From the NCBI GenBank assembly GCA_964556665.1, contig CAZKXU010000022.1, positions 1 through 37,713 of the forward strand: a stretch of DNA of 37,713 nucleotides, written 5' to 3'. Each line of letters opens with the position of its first letter. The stretch's first letter is position 1. The stretch is from CAZKXU01 sp964556665. Lineage in GTDB: Bacteria; Bdellovibrionota_C; UBA2361; CAZKXU01. Both the position numbers and the translations under genes were made by a program. Below, in pieces: positions 1 through 9,507 of the stretch. The notes beneath the pieces were generated by a model, which was not told where the DNA came from, ran no database searches, and saw only the letters and a list, made by a program, of their open reading frames with translations.

Positions 1-4
1 TGGA

Positions 5-24
5 CAACGTCACGACTGACGTTG
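5..24. repeat. Short perfect hairpin at window start
   Basis: CAACGTCA (5-12) and TGACGTTG (17-24) are perfect inverted repeats with a 4-nt loop. No T-run follows, so it is not a classical terminator. The gene it belongs to, if any, lies outside the window. Confidence 0.4.
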
Positions 25-45
25 CACAGTGACCTGACAAGCGTG

Positions 46-86
46 GGTCCCGGCGCGAAGATATTTGCGCGCCGGGGCCCGGGACC
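46..86. repeat. GC-rich imperfect inverted repeat, possibly a decayed family A relative
   Basis: GGTCCC (46-51) can pair with GGGACC (81-86), and GGCGCG (52-57) with CGCGCC (68-73) around an AT-rich loop. The outer GGTCCC/GGGACC resembles the outer arms of the family A palindromes in this window, turned inside out. Homology to family A is a guess; the inverted repeat is visible directly. Confidence 0.35.
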
Positions 87-100
87 ATGTGAATAATTTT

Positions 101-140
101 GGAGCCATCGAGGTTAAATAGAAGGATCGAAGATGGCTCC
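101..140. repeat. Hairpin downstream of gltX
   Basis: GGAGCCATC (101-109) and GATGGCTCC (132-140) form a perfect 9-bp stem with a 22-nt loop. It lies beyond the gltX stop on that gene's downstream side, after the family A palindrome. With no U-run its role is unknown. Confidence 0.4.
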
Positions 141-187
141 GGTTGCGGATAAATAGAGTGGCCTAAACAATCAGTGCATTACTGGGA

Positions 188-264
188 ACTGGGACCGCGG
201 GCTTCCTGCCCGCTTGATCGAACTTGCAGTAACTAGGAGCGGGCTGGAAGCCCGCGGTCCCAGT
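188..264. repeat. Family A palindrome, copy A1 (REP/BIME-like)
   Basis: The outer arms ACTGGGACCGCGGGCTTCC (188-206) and its complement (246-264) match perfectly over 19 bp. Each arm also holds its own small hairpin: GCGGGC/GCCCGC at 197-202/208-213 and 239-244/250-255, each with a 5-nt loop. The unit can therefore fold as one long stem or as two REP-like hairpins. It lies 10 nt past the gltX stop and may protect or terminate that transcript. Confidence 0.85.
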
Positions 265-274
265 AGGATTTTAA

Positions 275-1768
275 TCAGACCTTAGAAACTAGCTCTATCG
301 TCTCCTCAATCCTCTGCAACACCTTCTCTTTTCCTAGCGCCACCATGGATTCGAATAAGGGCGGGGTAATCTTCTTGCCGGTCACAGCGATTCTAAAAAC
401 CATAAAAAGCGGCCCAGCTTTTACCCCCATCTCAGTTGCTAATGGACGTAGTGCCGCCTCAAGGACTGTATGGGTAAAATCAGCTACCTCTGAGATTCTT
501 CTCTTCCCGTCTTCCAATATCTTTCTTGCCTTAGCAGCATCTATATCCTTACTCAACATTGCTGCCATGTCGCGGTCGATCTTATCTTTCTTATTTTCGG
601 CTAAGAACTGAAGCATAGCCGGTACTTCGGCTAAGGTCTTTACCCGTTCCTGCAGCATTGGAGAGATAAATCTTAGCTTCTCTGCCGAAACTGAAACTCC
701 CTCTTTCTCCATAAACGGTGCGATACGGGAGAGAAAGCCATCAACAGTAAGATTCCTGATATATACTCCGTTCATCCAGGCAAGTTTACTATAATCAAAT
801 ACGGCACTAGCCTTATTCACGTGCTGAAGCGAGAAAGCCTTGATCAATCCATCCCGATCAAAAACCTCCTGCTCATTCCCCTCTCCAGGTGACCAGCCGA
901 CAAGACAGACATAGTTAAGTAAAGCCTCTGGCAGATATCCCTGATCACGAAACACATCTAAAGATGATGCCCCGTGGCGCTTTGAAAGCTTTTTGCCATC
1001 CGGGCCTAAGACCGCCGGAAGATGACAAAACACCGGTGCAGTCCAACCTAAAGCCTGATAAAGCATAAGATGAAGCGGAGCCGAGGAGAGCCATTCATCT
1101 GAACGCATCAGATGGCTGATACGCATATCATGATCATCTACTACTACGGCTAAATGATAGGTCGGGAATCCATCACTTTTGAGCAGCACAGGATCTTTTA
1201 ACGGGATATTTTCCCAACTCACTAATCCTTTTACTGCATCTGTATACTGAAGACTTGGCTTATGCGGCATCTTAAATCGAACAACATGCTTTGCATCAGC
1301 TGGAACTTCTCTAGTGCGACAGTAGCCGCTATAGCCGGGGGACTCTTTACGCGCCTGCTGTTCAAGCCGCTCCTTCTCCAGCATCTGCGGGGTACAATCA
1401 CAACGATACGCTGCACCTTTGGCAATTAGCTCCTCTGCAATTTCTTTATACCGCTTTAGTCGTAAACTTTGAATGTATGGACCGCACGGACCTCCGATAT
1501 TAGGGGCACCTTCCCAATACTCATTAATAGCCTTTAACTCCTCATGCGATGGTCCTTCATCAATCTCTATTCCAAGCCACTTAAATTCCTGTAAAATATA
1601 CTTTATGGCGCCTGGAACTAATCGCTCCTGATCGGTATCCTCGATGCGCAGAAGAAACTTACCGCCAAAATGTTTAGCTAATAACCAGGAATAAAAGGCG
1701 GTCCTAAAACCACCAATATGTTGAAGCCCTGTCGGGCTTGGAGCAAAACGGGTGCGCACCTCTGTCAT
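275..1768 (-). CDS. gltX: Glutamyl-tRNA synthetase (GluRS)
   Basis: A class I aminoacyl-tRNA synthetase that charges tRNA-Glu with glutamate in the cytoplasm. The nucleotide-binding HIGG signature is at residues 17-20 inside RFAPSPTG...HIGG, and the KMSKS-type loop KLSKR is at 260-264. A CxC (C123, C125) with a downstream YC (149-150) matches the zinc-binding insert of the E. coli-type enzyme. At 497 residues it has the usual family length and a complete C-terminal anticodon-binding region. It starts 9 nt after the ligA stop and is probably the last gene of a four-gene minus-strand run. Whether it charges only tRNA-Glu or also tRNA-Gln cannot be decided here, since no gatCAB is in view. Confidence 0.97.
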   Translation of the reverse strand: MTEVRTRFAPSPTGLQHIGGFRTAFYSWLLAKHFGGKFLLRIEDTDQERLVPGAIKYILQEFKWLGIEIDEGPSHEELKAINEYWEGAPNIGGPCGPYIQSLRLKRYKEIAEELIAKGAAYRCDCTPQMLEKERLEQQARKESPGYSGYCRTREVPADAKHVVRFKMPHKPSLQYTDAVKGLVSWENIPLKDPVLLKSDGFPTYHLAVVVDDHDMRISHLMRSDEWLSSAPLHLMLYQALGWTAPVFCHLPAVLGPDGKKLSKRHGASSLDVFRDQGYLPEALLNYVCLVGWSPGEGNEQEVFDRDGLIKAFSLQHVNKASAVFDYSKLAWMNGVYIRNLTVDGFLSRIAPFMEKEGVSVSAEKLRFISPMLQERVKTLAEVPAMLQFLAENKKDKIDRDMAAMLSKDIDAAKARKILEDGKRRISEVADFTHTVLEAALRPLATEMGVKAGPLFMVFRIAVTGKKITPPLFESMVALGKEKVLQRIEETIELVSKV

Positions 1769-1777
1769 AGTTTAAAC

Positions 1778-3790
1778 CTACCCCTTCAAAAGATCCAAAA
1801 ATTCATCCTCACCAAGAATATTTATATTCAACTCCCGTGCCTTATCAAGCTTAGAGCCGGGATCCCTTCCTGCAACAACATAATCTGTTTTCTTACTGAC
1901 TGAGGAGCTGACTTTTCCCGCAAGAGCTTCAATCCTGCGCTTTGCATCCTCCCGTCCTAACCTATCAAGTGTACCTGTTAAAACAAAGGTTTTCCCTTCC
2001 AAACTATTACCCTTTGCTCCTTCAAATGGCAAGATCCTAACCCCTAGGGCTCTAAGATCCGCTATTGTCTTAAGCTCCTCTTCATCACCGAGAAAGGCGA
2101 GAATAGAATCAGCGGTTTCCTCCCCGATCTCATGTATGGATAATAGCTCATCCCTAGTAAAAGTTAATACTCGATCGATAGTTCCGGCCGCCTGCGCCAA
2201 AAGAGTAGCTCCTCTTTCCCCAACATGCCTAATGCCAAGTGCATAGATAAACTTGTTTAAAGGTACATTCTTACTTTTTTCGATTGCATCAATAGTATTC
2301 TGGCTAGAAAGCTCCGCCATGCGCGGAAGCTTTTTTAAGTCATCGACCCTGAGGCGATAGAGCCCCGAGAGCTCAGTAACTAATCCAGCATCTAAGAGCT
2401 GCGCCACAAGCTTCTCCCCTAACCCTTCTATATCTACACCACCGCGGGACGCAAAGTGCAGTATCCTGCCTTCAAGCTTGGCAGGGCAGCGCTTCTCATC
2501 ACACCGTAACACTACCTCTTCCTCACTCTTAACCGCCTTAGAACCGCAGGCCGGGCAGTTTGTCGGAAACACAAACTCCCGTTCTGTTCCGTTTCTAAGG
2601 TGCACTAACGGCGCTACAACTGCAGGTATAACATCACCCTGTCGTCTAATCACAACGGTATCCCCGATTAATAGATTTTTTCTTCTGATCTCATCCTCAT
2701 TGTGAAGAGTTGCGCGGGCAACTATCACACCGCCTACCCGTACCGGTTCAAGAATAGCCACAGGAGTTAACGCTCCGGTACGCCCCACCTGGATTACAAT
2801 ATCTAGAAGCTTTGTATTAGCCTCTAGTGGAGGGAATTTTGCTGCTATTGCAAAACGGGGCGAACGCTGTCTAAAGCCTAACCTCTCCTGAAGCTCTGTC
2901 GAATCAACTTTCACTACCAACCCATCCACCTCGAAAGGGAGTGCATGTCGCTCTTCAACACCGTTACGATAAGATATTAGGATATCCTCTATCCCTAAAG
3001 CGAGTTTAATTCCAGGCGAGATAGGAAACCCTGCCTGCTCAAGAAATCTCATTCTTTGAAAATGTGAGTCAGGAAGCTCTATCCCATCTACTGTACCAAA
3101 ACCGTAAGCAAAAAATGTGAGCGGCCGCTTGGCAGTGATACTAGGATCGAGCTGACGAAGAGATCCGGCAGCAGCATTGCGCGGGTTAGCAAACGGCTCC
3201 TCACCTGCAGAGATACGCGCCTCATTAACTTTTTCAAAAGGAGCCTTAAGAAAAAGTATCTCTCCGCGCACCTCTAAGACTTTTGCTTTAAAAGCATCAG
3301 CTCGCAGAGCAAGAGGAACTGACTTTACAGTTTTTATGTTAAGACTAACATCTTCTCCCTCAAAACCATCCCCGCGGGTTGCACCTCGAACAAAGATTCC
3401 ATTTTCGTAGCGAAGAGCAACAGCAACACCATCAAATTTATGCTCAATACAGTATTGAATGCTACCTTTAAAACCATCTTTCTCCAAAAATCTTACAACC
3501 TGTTCGTGAAAGTCAGTAAGCTCCTCCTCTTTTAAAGCGTTGTTTAAGGAGAGCATTGGGATATCATGTTTTATTGTTGCAAACTCTTTAAGCGGAACTC
3601 CCCCAACTCGCTGCGTAGGAGAGTCAGAACGGACAAGCTCCGGATTCTCATTTTCAAGATTTTCCAACTGACGATAGAGGGAGTCATACTCAGCATCACT
3701 TATATCAGGACGTGCAAGGACATAATATTTATAGGCATAGTCATTGAGCTTAGTAACGAGATCTTCAATTCTAGCTTTAGGGGTAGGCAT
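1778..3790 (-). CDS. ligA: NAD-dependent DNA ligase LigA
   Basis: Seals nicks in replication and repair using NAD+. The 670 residues match the full family length. Domain Ia (about 1-70) carries the NAD/NMN-binding YYxxxxPxISDAEYD region. The adenylation lysine is K118 in EHKFDG; most relatives have ExKIDG, so the histidine before the lysine is slightly unusual. An OB fold is followed by a four-Cys zinc finger (CPACG ... CDEKRCP, about 408-434), helix-hairpin-helix repeats (about 450-580) and a C-terminal BRCT domain (about 590-670, starting at EGKTFVLTGTL). A plausible promoter lies directly upstream (3814-3842), so ligA-gltX may be transcribed separately from the two unknown genes before it. 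Confidence 0.97.
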   Translation of the reverse strand: MPTPKARIEDLVTKLNDYAYKYYVLARPDISDAEYDSLYRQLENLENENPELVRSDSPTQRVGGVPLKEFATIKHDIPMLSLNNALKEEELTDFHEQVVRFLEKDGFKGSIQYCIEHKFDGVAVALRYENGIFVRGATRGDGFEGEDVSLNIKTVKSVPLALRADAFKAKVLEVRGEILFLKAPFEKVNEARISAGEEPFANPRNAAAGSLRQLDPSITAKRPLTFFAYGFGTVDGIELPDSHFQRMRFLEQAGFPISPGIKLALGIEDILISYRNGVEERHALPFEVDGLVVKVDSTELQERLGFRQRSPRFAIAAKFPPLEANTKLLDIVIQVGRTGALTPVAILEPVRVGGVIVARATLHNEDEIRRKNLLIGDTVVIRRQGDVIPAVVAPLVHLRNGTEREFVFPTNCPACGSKAVKSEEEVVLRCDEKRCPAKLEGRILHFASRGGVDIEGLGEKLVAQLLDAGLVTELSGLYRLRVDDLKKLPRMAELSSQNTIDAIEKSKNVPLNKFIYALGIRHVGERGATLLAQAAGTIDRVLTFTRDELLSIHEIGEETADSILAFLGDEEELKTIADLRALGVRILPFEGAKGNSLEGKTFVLTGTLDRLGREDAKRRIEALAGKVSSSVSKKTDYVVAGRDPGSKLDKARELNINILGEDEFLDLLKG

Positions 3791-3813
3791 AATACGGATA
3801 TATTAAGATTCTT

Positions 3814-3842
3814 TATATATAACTGTTTTTTTACGCTGTAAA
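3814..3842 (-). promoter_or_regulatory. Candidate sigma-70 promoter for ligA
   Basis: On the minus strand TTTACA (3837-3842) and TATATA (3814-3819) are separated by 17 nt, followed about 24 nt later by the ligA ATG at 3790. The -35 matches the consensus at five of six bases, the -10 at four. There is no clear Shine-Dalgarno before ligA. Confidence 0.45.
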
Positions 3843-3871
3843 CTAAGTTTTGTAACTGAATTAATAGTGCA

Positions 3872-6800
3872 CTACTCCCCAAAGACAGGCGCACCGATTA
3901 CAACGCTATAACCGTAGAGTTTCAATTCTTGTTGCTGAGCATCTATACTACCGATATTAATCCTCCTTAAATCACCATTAGATCTGACAAGTACGTAGTC
4001 CGGCGCTGCATTTGACCTTGCTTTATAACCCCCTAAAGTTAATACTCCTATGCTCCCTATGAAATCACGCATCTGATCCATCATCTGATACTCCCTCTCA
4101 GTGCGAAGTCTCCGACTACTGTAAATATCTACCTGGCCTGTTAAAACTGTGAGTTCCTGTCTACTTAAGCACTCCCGATCAACAAGCTCTCTATGCCGCT
4201 GCACCTGATTTAATACTCGATGAACACTGCGACCACTATTAAACATCGCTATCCTCCATGGAATCAGATCAGGGTGCTGCTGAGCTGCATGCTCTACTAA
4301 GTGCTCCAAGTTGCGCAAATTAAGCTCCTTACCCTCAGCTAGTGAAAATCCAAGATCCTTAAGAAAACTATGCACGCGCTCTAAATCAGCCTCTAGTATC
4401 CTCGGAGGACGGCTGTACGCCAATGCTACTCTCGCCTCACGCAGCTGCTTAGTTAAAGTGTCTGCGTTCATTAAAATAGCATGATTTGTCAATCTCCTAA
4501 GCGCATCTACTGCTGTGTCACTAAACAGGAGACGGCTTGCGGCCCACCTGCTTACTATACCTGCGAATGCCTTTATGTCCCGATCTAGTGGCAATTCAGT
4601 TTGCGGGGCTTCATCATTATAAAAATAGCTCCTCTGCAACTGAATTCGTTCTAGAGCATAGTCTCGAGTCAACACCTCTACTCCTCCATCAGGCTTCATT
4701 CGAACAGTTGTGTAAGTTGAGATCACCGGTCGCGGCTCTCTAGTACTAAGAGAGATTTTAGCTAGTAAATCTCTAGGAATGGTTCCACGCCGTAGCGGCC
4801 CGTCATTGTAGCTTAACGGATGACTAAGTAAAAATCTTCCTACAATATCATATATAGAAAATCCATCTGGTAGCGACGTAAGGTGCACACCGATTCGGAC
4901 ATCTCCGTTTGGTAGGGTTTCTACTGAGAAAGCATCCTCGAAAATCTTGGTGCCATACGTGTCAATTGTGAAGGGTTGAACATCCCTATTGCAAGGGAGA
5001 TGACTAAAATCTGGGGCACTCCTCATCTCATCAAAAGCATGGGCTTCAGCAAAAACACCGTCGACTTTCTGCAGATCCACTATTACTCCATTTTTGTCAG
5101 ACAATCTAGCCAACACTATAGCCCATTCCGGAGATGCGTTTCGAAGAGCTTCTGCTAAAGGCTCTTCCATAGCTAAATTTGTAATTGTGATATCTCTCTC
5201 GAAAAGCGAGCTAAGCTCAAGTACAGTTGCTGAAATTTTATCAGGATTAAGTGCTCTAACGAAAAGACGTGTGTCACTCTCAGCTCTTGCAAAGTAGATC
5301 CCCTCGGGGAGTGAACGCATGGCAATTCCCAATCGATTAATTCCGGACGTAGAGGCGCTTGGGGAATAAATGAACATCACCGCAGATCTATAGCCTAATA
5401 GCGACTTTTCAAAATTAGTTACAAATGTCCTCGGAAGATCCTTCACTGAGTGCGTAATAACAATAACAGATCCTAGTCTAGCGATATTGACACTACCTAA
5501 ATCAGCTGCGATTAACGTGGCGATCGCTATTAACTCCTCTTGAGCTTGCGCTAGATCAGGGGACTCCCAGATCGAGGATTGAAGTAGGTACGCACTCTCA
5601 GGTATCGCATCTCCTAGCAGCTCCGCATTTCCTACTATCTCTAAACGTACACCTGTTAAATCATAAAACTTATCCTTAGTTCTTTCAGGTTCGAAATTGT
5701 CTAGGCGTAAGACCTCTACTCTCACTGAACCTTGGTCATTCTTAGTAACCCTCCAAGGCAGAACTCTAGGAAGTAGACTGAAAAGTAATTCATGCTGATA
5801 TCGTTCTTTGCTACAACGCCCGTCCCTCTCCTCTTTTCTCTTACAAGATGGAAGTATATTTAGGCAAACTTTTACTCCTGAAGCCTCCTCAAGTGCATCG
5901 ACTACTCTAATCGCTTTTTTTACACTAATCTCATCTATACTAACACTTAGTCTTATTGAACTATCATGCACATCACGCTGCAACGATAGCTTGTCAGTGT
6001 TTAATACTCCCCTTGCTTCCGCTGTAAGATGCTCAAGTGGCAAACTCCAGTTTATTACAACCTGTATATCCTTATTAGGCCCGATCTTCTGATCAATACT
6101 GCCTAGCATAGTCAATAACTCCCATGCATTCTTCTCTAGCCTAAAAGGACTTTCATGAATTATTACTCTAAGAGTATCTCCATCAAAACTGATGGAGCGA
6201 GTCTTTATACCATTACTAGTGAGTAGTTGCTCGATCTCCGTTTTCAAAGCAACTATCCTATCCTCAGGCACAGGAGCTACCTCACACCCACACTCCTTAA
6301 GGCTAGCAGATATTCTACGGCTCATAGGCTCTGCCGGTGAGCCTATACTCTCGAGCTCACGTATTTCGGACCCTGCAAAATCGAAACGTGCATGCGGCGC
6401 GGCAATAGAGATCCTCGTAGGATCTCCTCTGTTGCATGTTAGACTATTTTCCCCATAGACTTTTCTTAATGCGGCTTCTATCTTCAAAGCTTCGGAAGTC
6501 TCATTAGTAGCTTTAGAATTTCTGGCAAGCTCTATCTTCCCATCTTTGATCTGTATTTTAACAAACGGAATTTCTCCTAAGGTATGGGCTGCAGATAGTG
6601 CCTGTCTCACAGATAGATGAAGCTCTTCCGGAGCTCTTATAAAGTAAGTATTAATACTACAACCGGCCCTTAAAGCTACCTGCATACAGAGCTTTCGTGT
6701 TGCATCTAAACCTTTGTTAGATGTTACAATAAGTACATTTACGGTTCGTGATGCAAAATCCCAACATAAATTATAGGAAGAGTTTTTATCCCGTGACAAA

Positions 6801-6934
6801 GCAGCTGCTATCATTTTTTCTACACTTTTTAACTCACTTTCAGTGACAGACGGTAGCGTATCGCTGCGCCGCAACTGCACGGTCTTGAATAAAGAGCGGA
6901 TCTTGCCTGGATTAGTTAGATCTATCCGCGTCAT
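3872..6934 (-). CDS. Large protein with a C-terminal degenerate RNase II/R (RNB) domain
   Basis: 1020 residues. The last third reads as a divergent RNB exoribonuclease domain: FTIDTYGTKIFEDAFSVE (655-672) aligns with the RNase II motif TID......DxDDA. RRGTIPRDLLAKISLS (715-730) matches the RGT...LP...CSL segment. NHAILMNADTL (817-827) plus a P-rich step matches the region after it, and YSSRRL (938-943) falls where TSPIRRY is expected, 283 residues after the first Asp (299 in E. coli RNase II). Of the four metal-binding Asp, only D658 and D667 remain; the others are I664 and E666, so nuclease activity is doubtful. Residues 1-640 match nothing I recognise, but show several short beta-alpha-beta units (near 66-98, 245-295, 326-360, 482-523, 546-586). 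The ATG lies 3 nt after the stop of the 824-aa gene. RNA binding or structure remodelling is a guess. Confidence 0.8.
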   Translation of the reverse strand: MTRIDLTNPGKIRSLFKTVQLRRSDTLPSVTESELKSVEKMIAAALSRDKNSSYNLCWDFASRTVNVLIVTSNKGLDATRKLCMQVALRAGCSINTYFIRAPEELHLSVRQALSAAHTLGEIPFVKIQIKDGKIELARNSKATNETSEALKIEAALRKVYGENSLTCNRGDPTRISIAAPHARFDFAGSEIRELESIGSPAEPMSRRISASLKECGCEVAPVPEDRIVALKTEIEQLLTSNGIKTRSISFDGDTLRVIIHESPFRLEKNAWELLTMLGSIDQKIGPNKDIQVVINWSLPLEHLTAEARGVLNTDKLSLQRDVHDSSIRLSVSIDEISVKKAIRVVDALEEASGVKVCLNILPSCKRKEERDGRCSKERYQHELLFSLLPRVLPWRVTKNDQGSVRVEVLRLDNFEPERTKDKFYDLTGVRLEIVGNAELLGDAIPESAYLLQSSIWESPDLAQAQEELIAIATLIAADLGSVNIARLGSVIVITHSVKDLPRTFVTNFEKSLLGYRSAVMFIYSPSASTSGINRLGIAMRSLPEGIYFARAESDTRLFVRALNPDKISATVLELSSLFERDITITNLAMEEPLAEALRNASPEWAIVLARLSDKNGVIVDLQKVDGVFAEAHAFDEMRSAPDFSHLPCNRDVQPFTIDTYGTKIFEDAFSVETLPNGDVRIGVHLTSLPDGFSIYDIVGRFLLSHPLSYNDGPLRRGTIPRDLLAKISLSTREPRPVISTYTTVRMKPDGGVEVLTRDYALERIQLQRSYFYNDEAPQTELPLDRDIKAFAGIVSRWAASRLLFSDTAVDALRRLTNHAILMNADTLTKQLREARVALAYSRPPRILEADLERVHSFLKDLGFSLAEGKELNLRNLEHLVEHAAQQHPDLIPWRIAMFNSGRSVHRVLNQVQRHRELVDRECLSRQELTVLTGQVDIYSSRRLRTEREYQMMDQMRDFIGSIGVLTLGGYKARSNAAPDYVLVRSNGDLRRINIGSIDAQQQELKLYGYSVVIGAPVFGE

Positions 6935-6937
6935 AGA

Positions 6938-9412
6938 TTACTGCTCCTCCTTATGCGGAAGCGGAAATGGATGACGGGATCTGTATCCATCCAAAAATGC
7001 TAATTTTTCCACACGCTGAGCATTAACAATTCCGTGCATGCGCCCTAATACTTCTATGTCAGCACGCAGCATATCTACAAGATTAGATATTCCCAATCCA
7101 TCCTTCTCCGCTCGCTCTGAACGAACTAATTCTATTTCCTGTGCCAACAATTCCTTTTCAAACTCCTGTTCAACAAACCCACGGTCCAAGAGATAAGCCG
7201 CTAAACAGAGAGACACTCCTTTTAATCTGCTCGTCTTTGCTACTCCAATTAAGCTAGACATAATATCCTCTCTGTTGTCAGGCATAAGTATTTCTACCAT
7301 TTTCCACAGCGCTTCATTATAAGCACGGTTTGGAACATACCCAGTTTGTAAAATTCCTAAATGAACACCAAACTTACAAACAAGATCGAGCTGTCTAATT
7401 AAATCTGGCAACTCCTCGCTTGTATAAAGCCTATCTCTGACACCATCTTGTAAGGCACCATGCATAGCAGCTAGGTGTACATAAAAACTTCTAATCGTAC
7501 CTCGTATCCCATGTGCCTCCTTAAGCTCTCTCTCCAAGAATAATTGAAATTCCGCTCTAGATTTCCTACCTCGTTTTAATACAATTTCATTAATATCTGC
7601 ACTTGCTCCTGCTATTAGCAAATCCACCTTTACTCCTGCTGTATCACGCTGAGCTATACGATCAACTTCTGCTTCATATTTATCCATCGCATCCACAAGT
7701 ACATTCTCTGTGTAAACAGGATTTTGTAGTAGTCGCAGAAGATCAGTGCAAGTTGTTGAACTATTCTCAGCCGCCCGAACTAGCTTGATTGCAAAGTCAC
7801 GCACAAGTCGCATAGCTTTTGATCTGATTTGCAAATTCGGATTGTGGATTAATCGCCATGGAGTAGCTGCTCCATAGATTTCTGCTGCAATCTTAAAACG
7901 ATCAGCGCCCTCCCAAGGCCGAAGAATTGGAGCTCTTGGTTGCGTAGTTGTTGAATTTCTGAACCACCAATACTCTTCAATTATGCTCTTAAGACGTAAT
8001 CTATATTTGGAAGATCGTCCATCAGTTAATGTATCTAGCGACAATGAATAGCTATCAGTCACACAACTGTGCGAAAGTAGCTGAAGCACGGAGCCTGCTC
8101 GCAGATGAGCTCTAATCTCCTCTTCCTTTCGAAGGTCTAAAGAGTGATCATTCACAGTAAAGTTACTATAAACAGCCTTAGGATCTAATTCACACTGTCT
8201 CTCATAACTACTCGTCGCTCCCTTCCAGGTTCTACCATAAAAGCCGCTAAGTAGCACTCTTGCCAATATGGCAGCATCAGTGCCTCGACACTCTCTCTTA
8301 CGCTCCTTATCTGCACGATGATAAAGCTGCATAACGATCTCTACCATATCAGCAGTTGCTGAAAGATACCTCAGATTGATCATCTGCTTTGGCTGTAACT
8401 CAGCCACACGGATCCCATTTCGTTTCTCTAGTTCTTCTACAGTTACAAATCCTCTTGGGTATCTGCGAGGATCTAGGTAGAAAAACTTAAATCGTTCTGG
8501 ATCATCTTTACAGTATGCAGTAAAGGCTACTACCCATTTTTCGTATAGCTTGGCCTCCTGAATTAGAACTTCAGGGAATGCAACCACCACTGGGCTCCAT
8601 AACTCACGATACTCCTGCGGCAGAGAGCTGATCCTAGCTGCAACCTCATCCGCTCCAAGACCTTTTAAGACCTTACGAAATACACGCACAGGCAAGCGAT
8701 GCATCTCTGACAATACTTTAGCACGGCCAGGGAACTCATTACGCTGTAGCTCCTCAGCTATACGTGCTGAATGCCTTGCAACGTACTTATCTGCTTTAGC
8801 TTGATCAGCGGGCCTAGCAGCAGTGTCAACAATAATACTATCCAGATCGTTTCTAGGAAGATGTGTTGGTGCTTTTAGGCTGTTATGCAGGAGGACACAG
8901 GTACTGACAAAGCTCCTCTCTAGACGTAAAAACTCACCTACTGTTATGCTCGGAGACTCTCCTCTCAACTCTATTGCAGTCAAACCGTCCCTAATTTTTA
9001 TGAACTCTTCTATAACTGTTTGTCGCTGGTCTATATGTTTAAAAATGCATGGGTCTAATTGACTTGTGAAATCAATTATAGCCTGCATCGCTGCATCCCT
9101 TTCTTGTCGAGTAGCTAAACCTCCTCCGTAGTACTCTTTTATTCCTCCCACTATCGCCTTGAGCGCTGCAGCCCTAACTTCAAGGCTCTCCAGATCTACC
9201 TCACTACTGCGAACCTCTCCAGCAATCCCAAATAACGCAACATATCCAGCCTGATTGCTTAGATAGAAATAAGCCCGTAATAGAGAAAGCGGCATGGATG
9301 CTTCAGTAATTAACCTCTCAAGTTCAGGCACAAATGCGACAGTGCGGGCCTCAAAAGCCAAACGCAGATCCGCCAATTTCGCTTTGCGCTCCTGTCTTGT
9401 TACTTGATCCAT
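6938..9412 (-). CDS. Orphan 824-aa, mostly helical cytoplasmic protein
   Basis: No family is recognised. The sequence has no signal peptide or membrane segments, is rich in charged residues and looks largely alpha-helical. Notable parts are a cysteine-containing middle section (about 375-460), a WWFRN patch (about 485) followed by LRPWEGADRFKIAAEIYGAATPW-like aromatic stretches, and a charged C-terminal helix near 740-800. It is the first gene of the minus-strand run: its stop is 3 nt before the ATG of the RNB-like protein, so the two are almost certainly co-translated and probably act together. The start is the ATG at 9412, shortly downstream of an intergenic region holding repeat B1. Base composition and codon use look like those of the neighbours, so there is no sign of recent transfer. 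Function unknown. Confidence 0.85.
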   Translation of the reverse strand: MDQVTRQERKAKLADLRLAFEARTVAFVPELERLITEASMPLSLLRAYFYLSNQAGYVALFGIAGEVRSSEVDLESLEVRAAALKAIVGGIKEYYGGGLATRQERDAAMQAIIDFTSQLDPCIFKHIDQRQTVIEEFIKIRDGLTAIELRGESPSITVGEFLRLERSFVSTCVLLHNSLKAPTHLPRNDLDSIIVDTAARPADQAKADKYVARHSARIAEELQRNEFPGRAKVLSEMHRLPVRVFRKVLKGLGADEVAARISSLPQEYRELWSPVVVAFPEVLIQEAKLYEKWVVAFTAYCKDDPERFKFFYLDPRRYPRGFVTVEELEKRNGIRVAELQPKQMINLRYLSATADMVEIVMQLYHRADKERKRECRGTDAAILARVLLSGFYGRTWKGATSSYERQCELDPKAVYSNFTVNDHSLDLRKEEEIRAHLRAGSVLQLLSHSCVTDSYSLSLDTLTDGRSSKYRLRLKSIIEEYWWFRNSTTTQPRAPILRPWEGADRFKIAAEIYGAATPWRLIHNPNLQIRSKAMRLVRDFAIKLVRAAENSSTTCTDLLRLLQNPVYTENVLVDAMDKYEAEVDRIAQRDTAGVKVDLLIAGASADINEIVLKRGRKSRAEFQLFLERELKEAHGIRGTIRSFYVHLAAMHGALQDGVRDRLYTSEELPDLIRQLDLVCKFGVHLGILQTGYVPNRAYNEALWKMVEILMPDNREDIMSSLIGVAKTSRLKGVSLCLAAYLLDRGFVEQEFEKELLAQEIELVRSERAEKDGLGISNLVDMLRADIEVLGRMHGIVNAQRVEKLAFLDGYRSRHPFPLPHKEEQ

Positions 9413-9507
9413 ACAACTTCAAAGTAAAATACAGCCGACTATGTTATGTGAATATCAGAGAATCATGTAGCATTTTCAGAAACTTATCTATCTGATGCAA
9501 AGATTAT

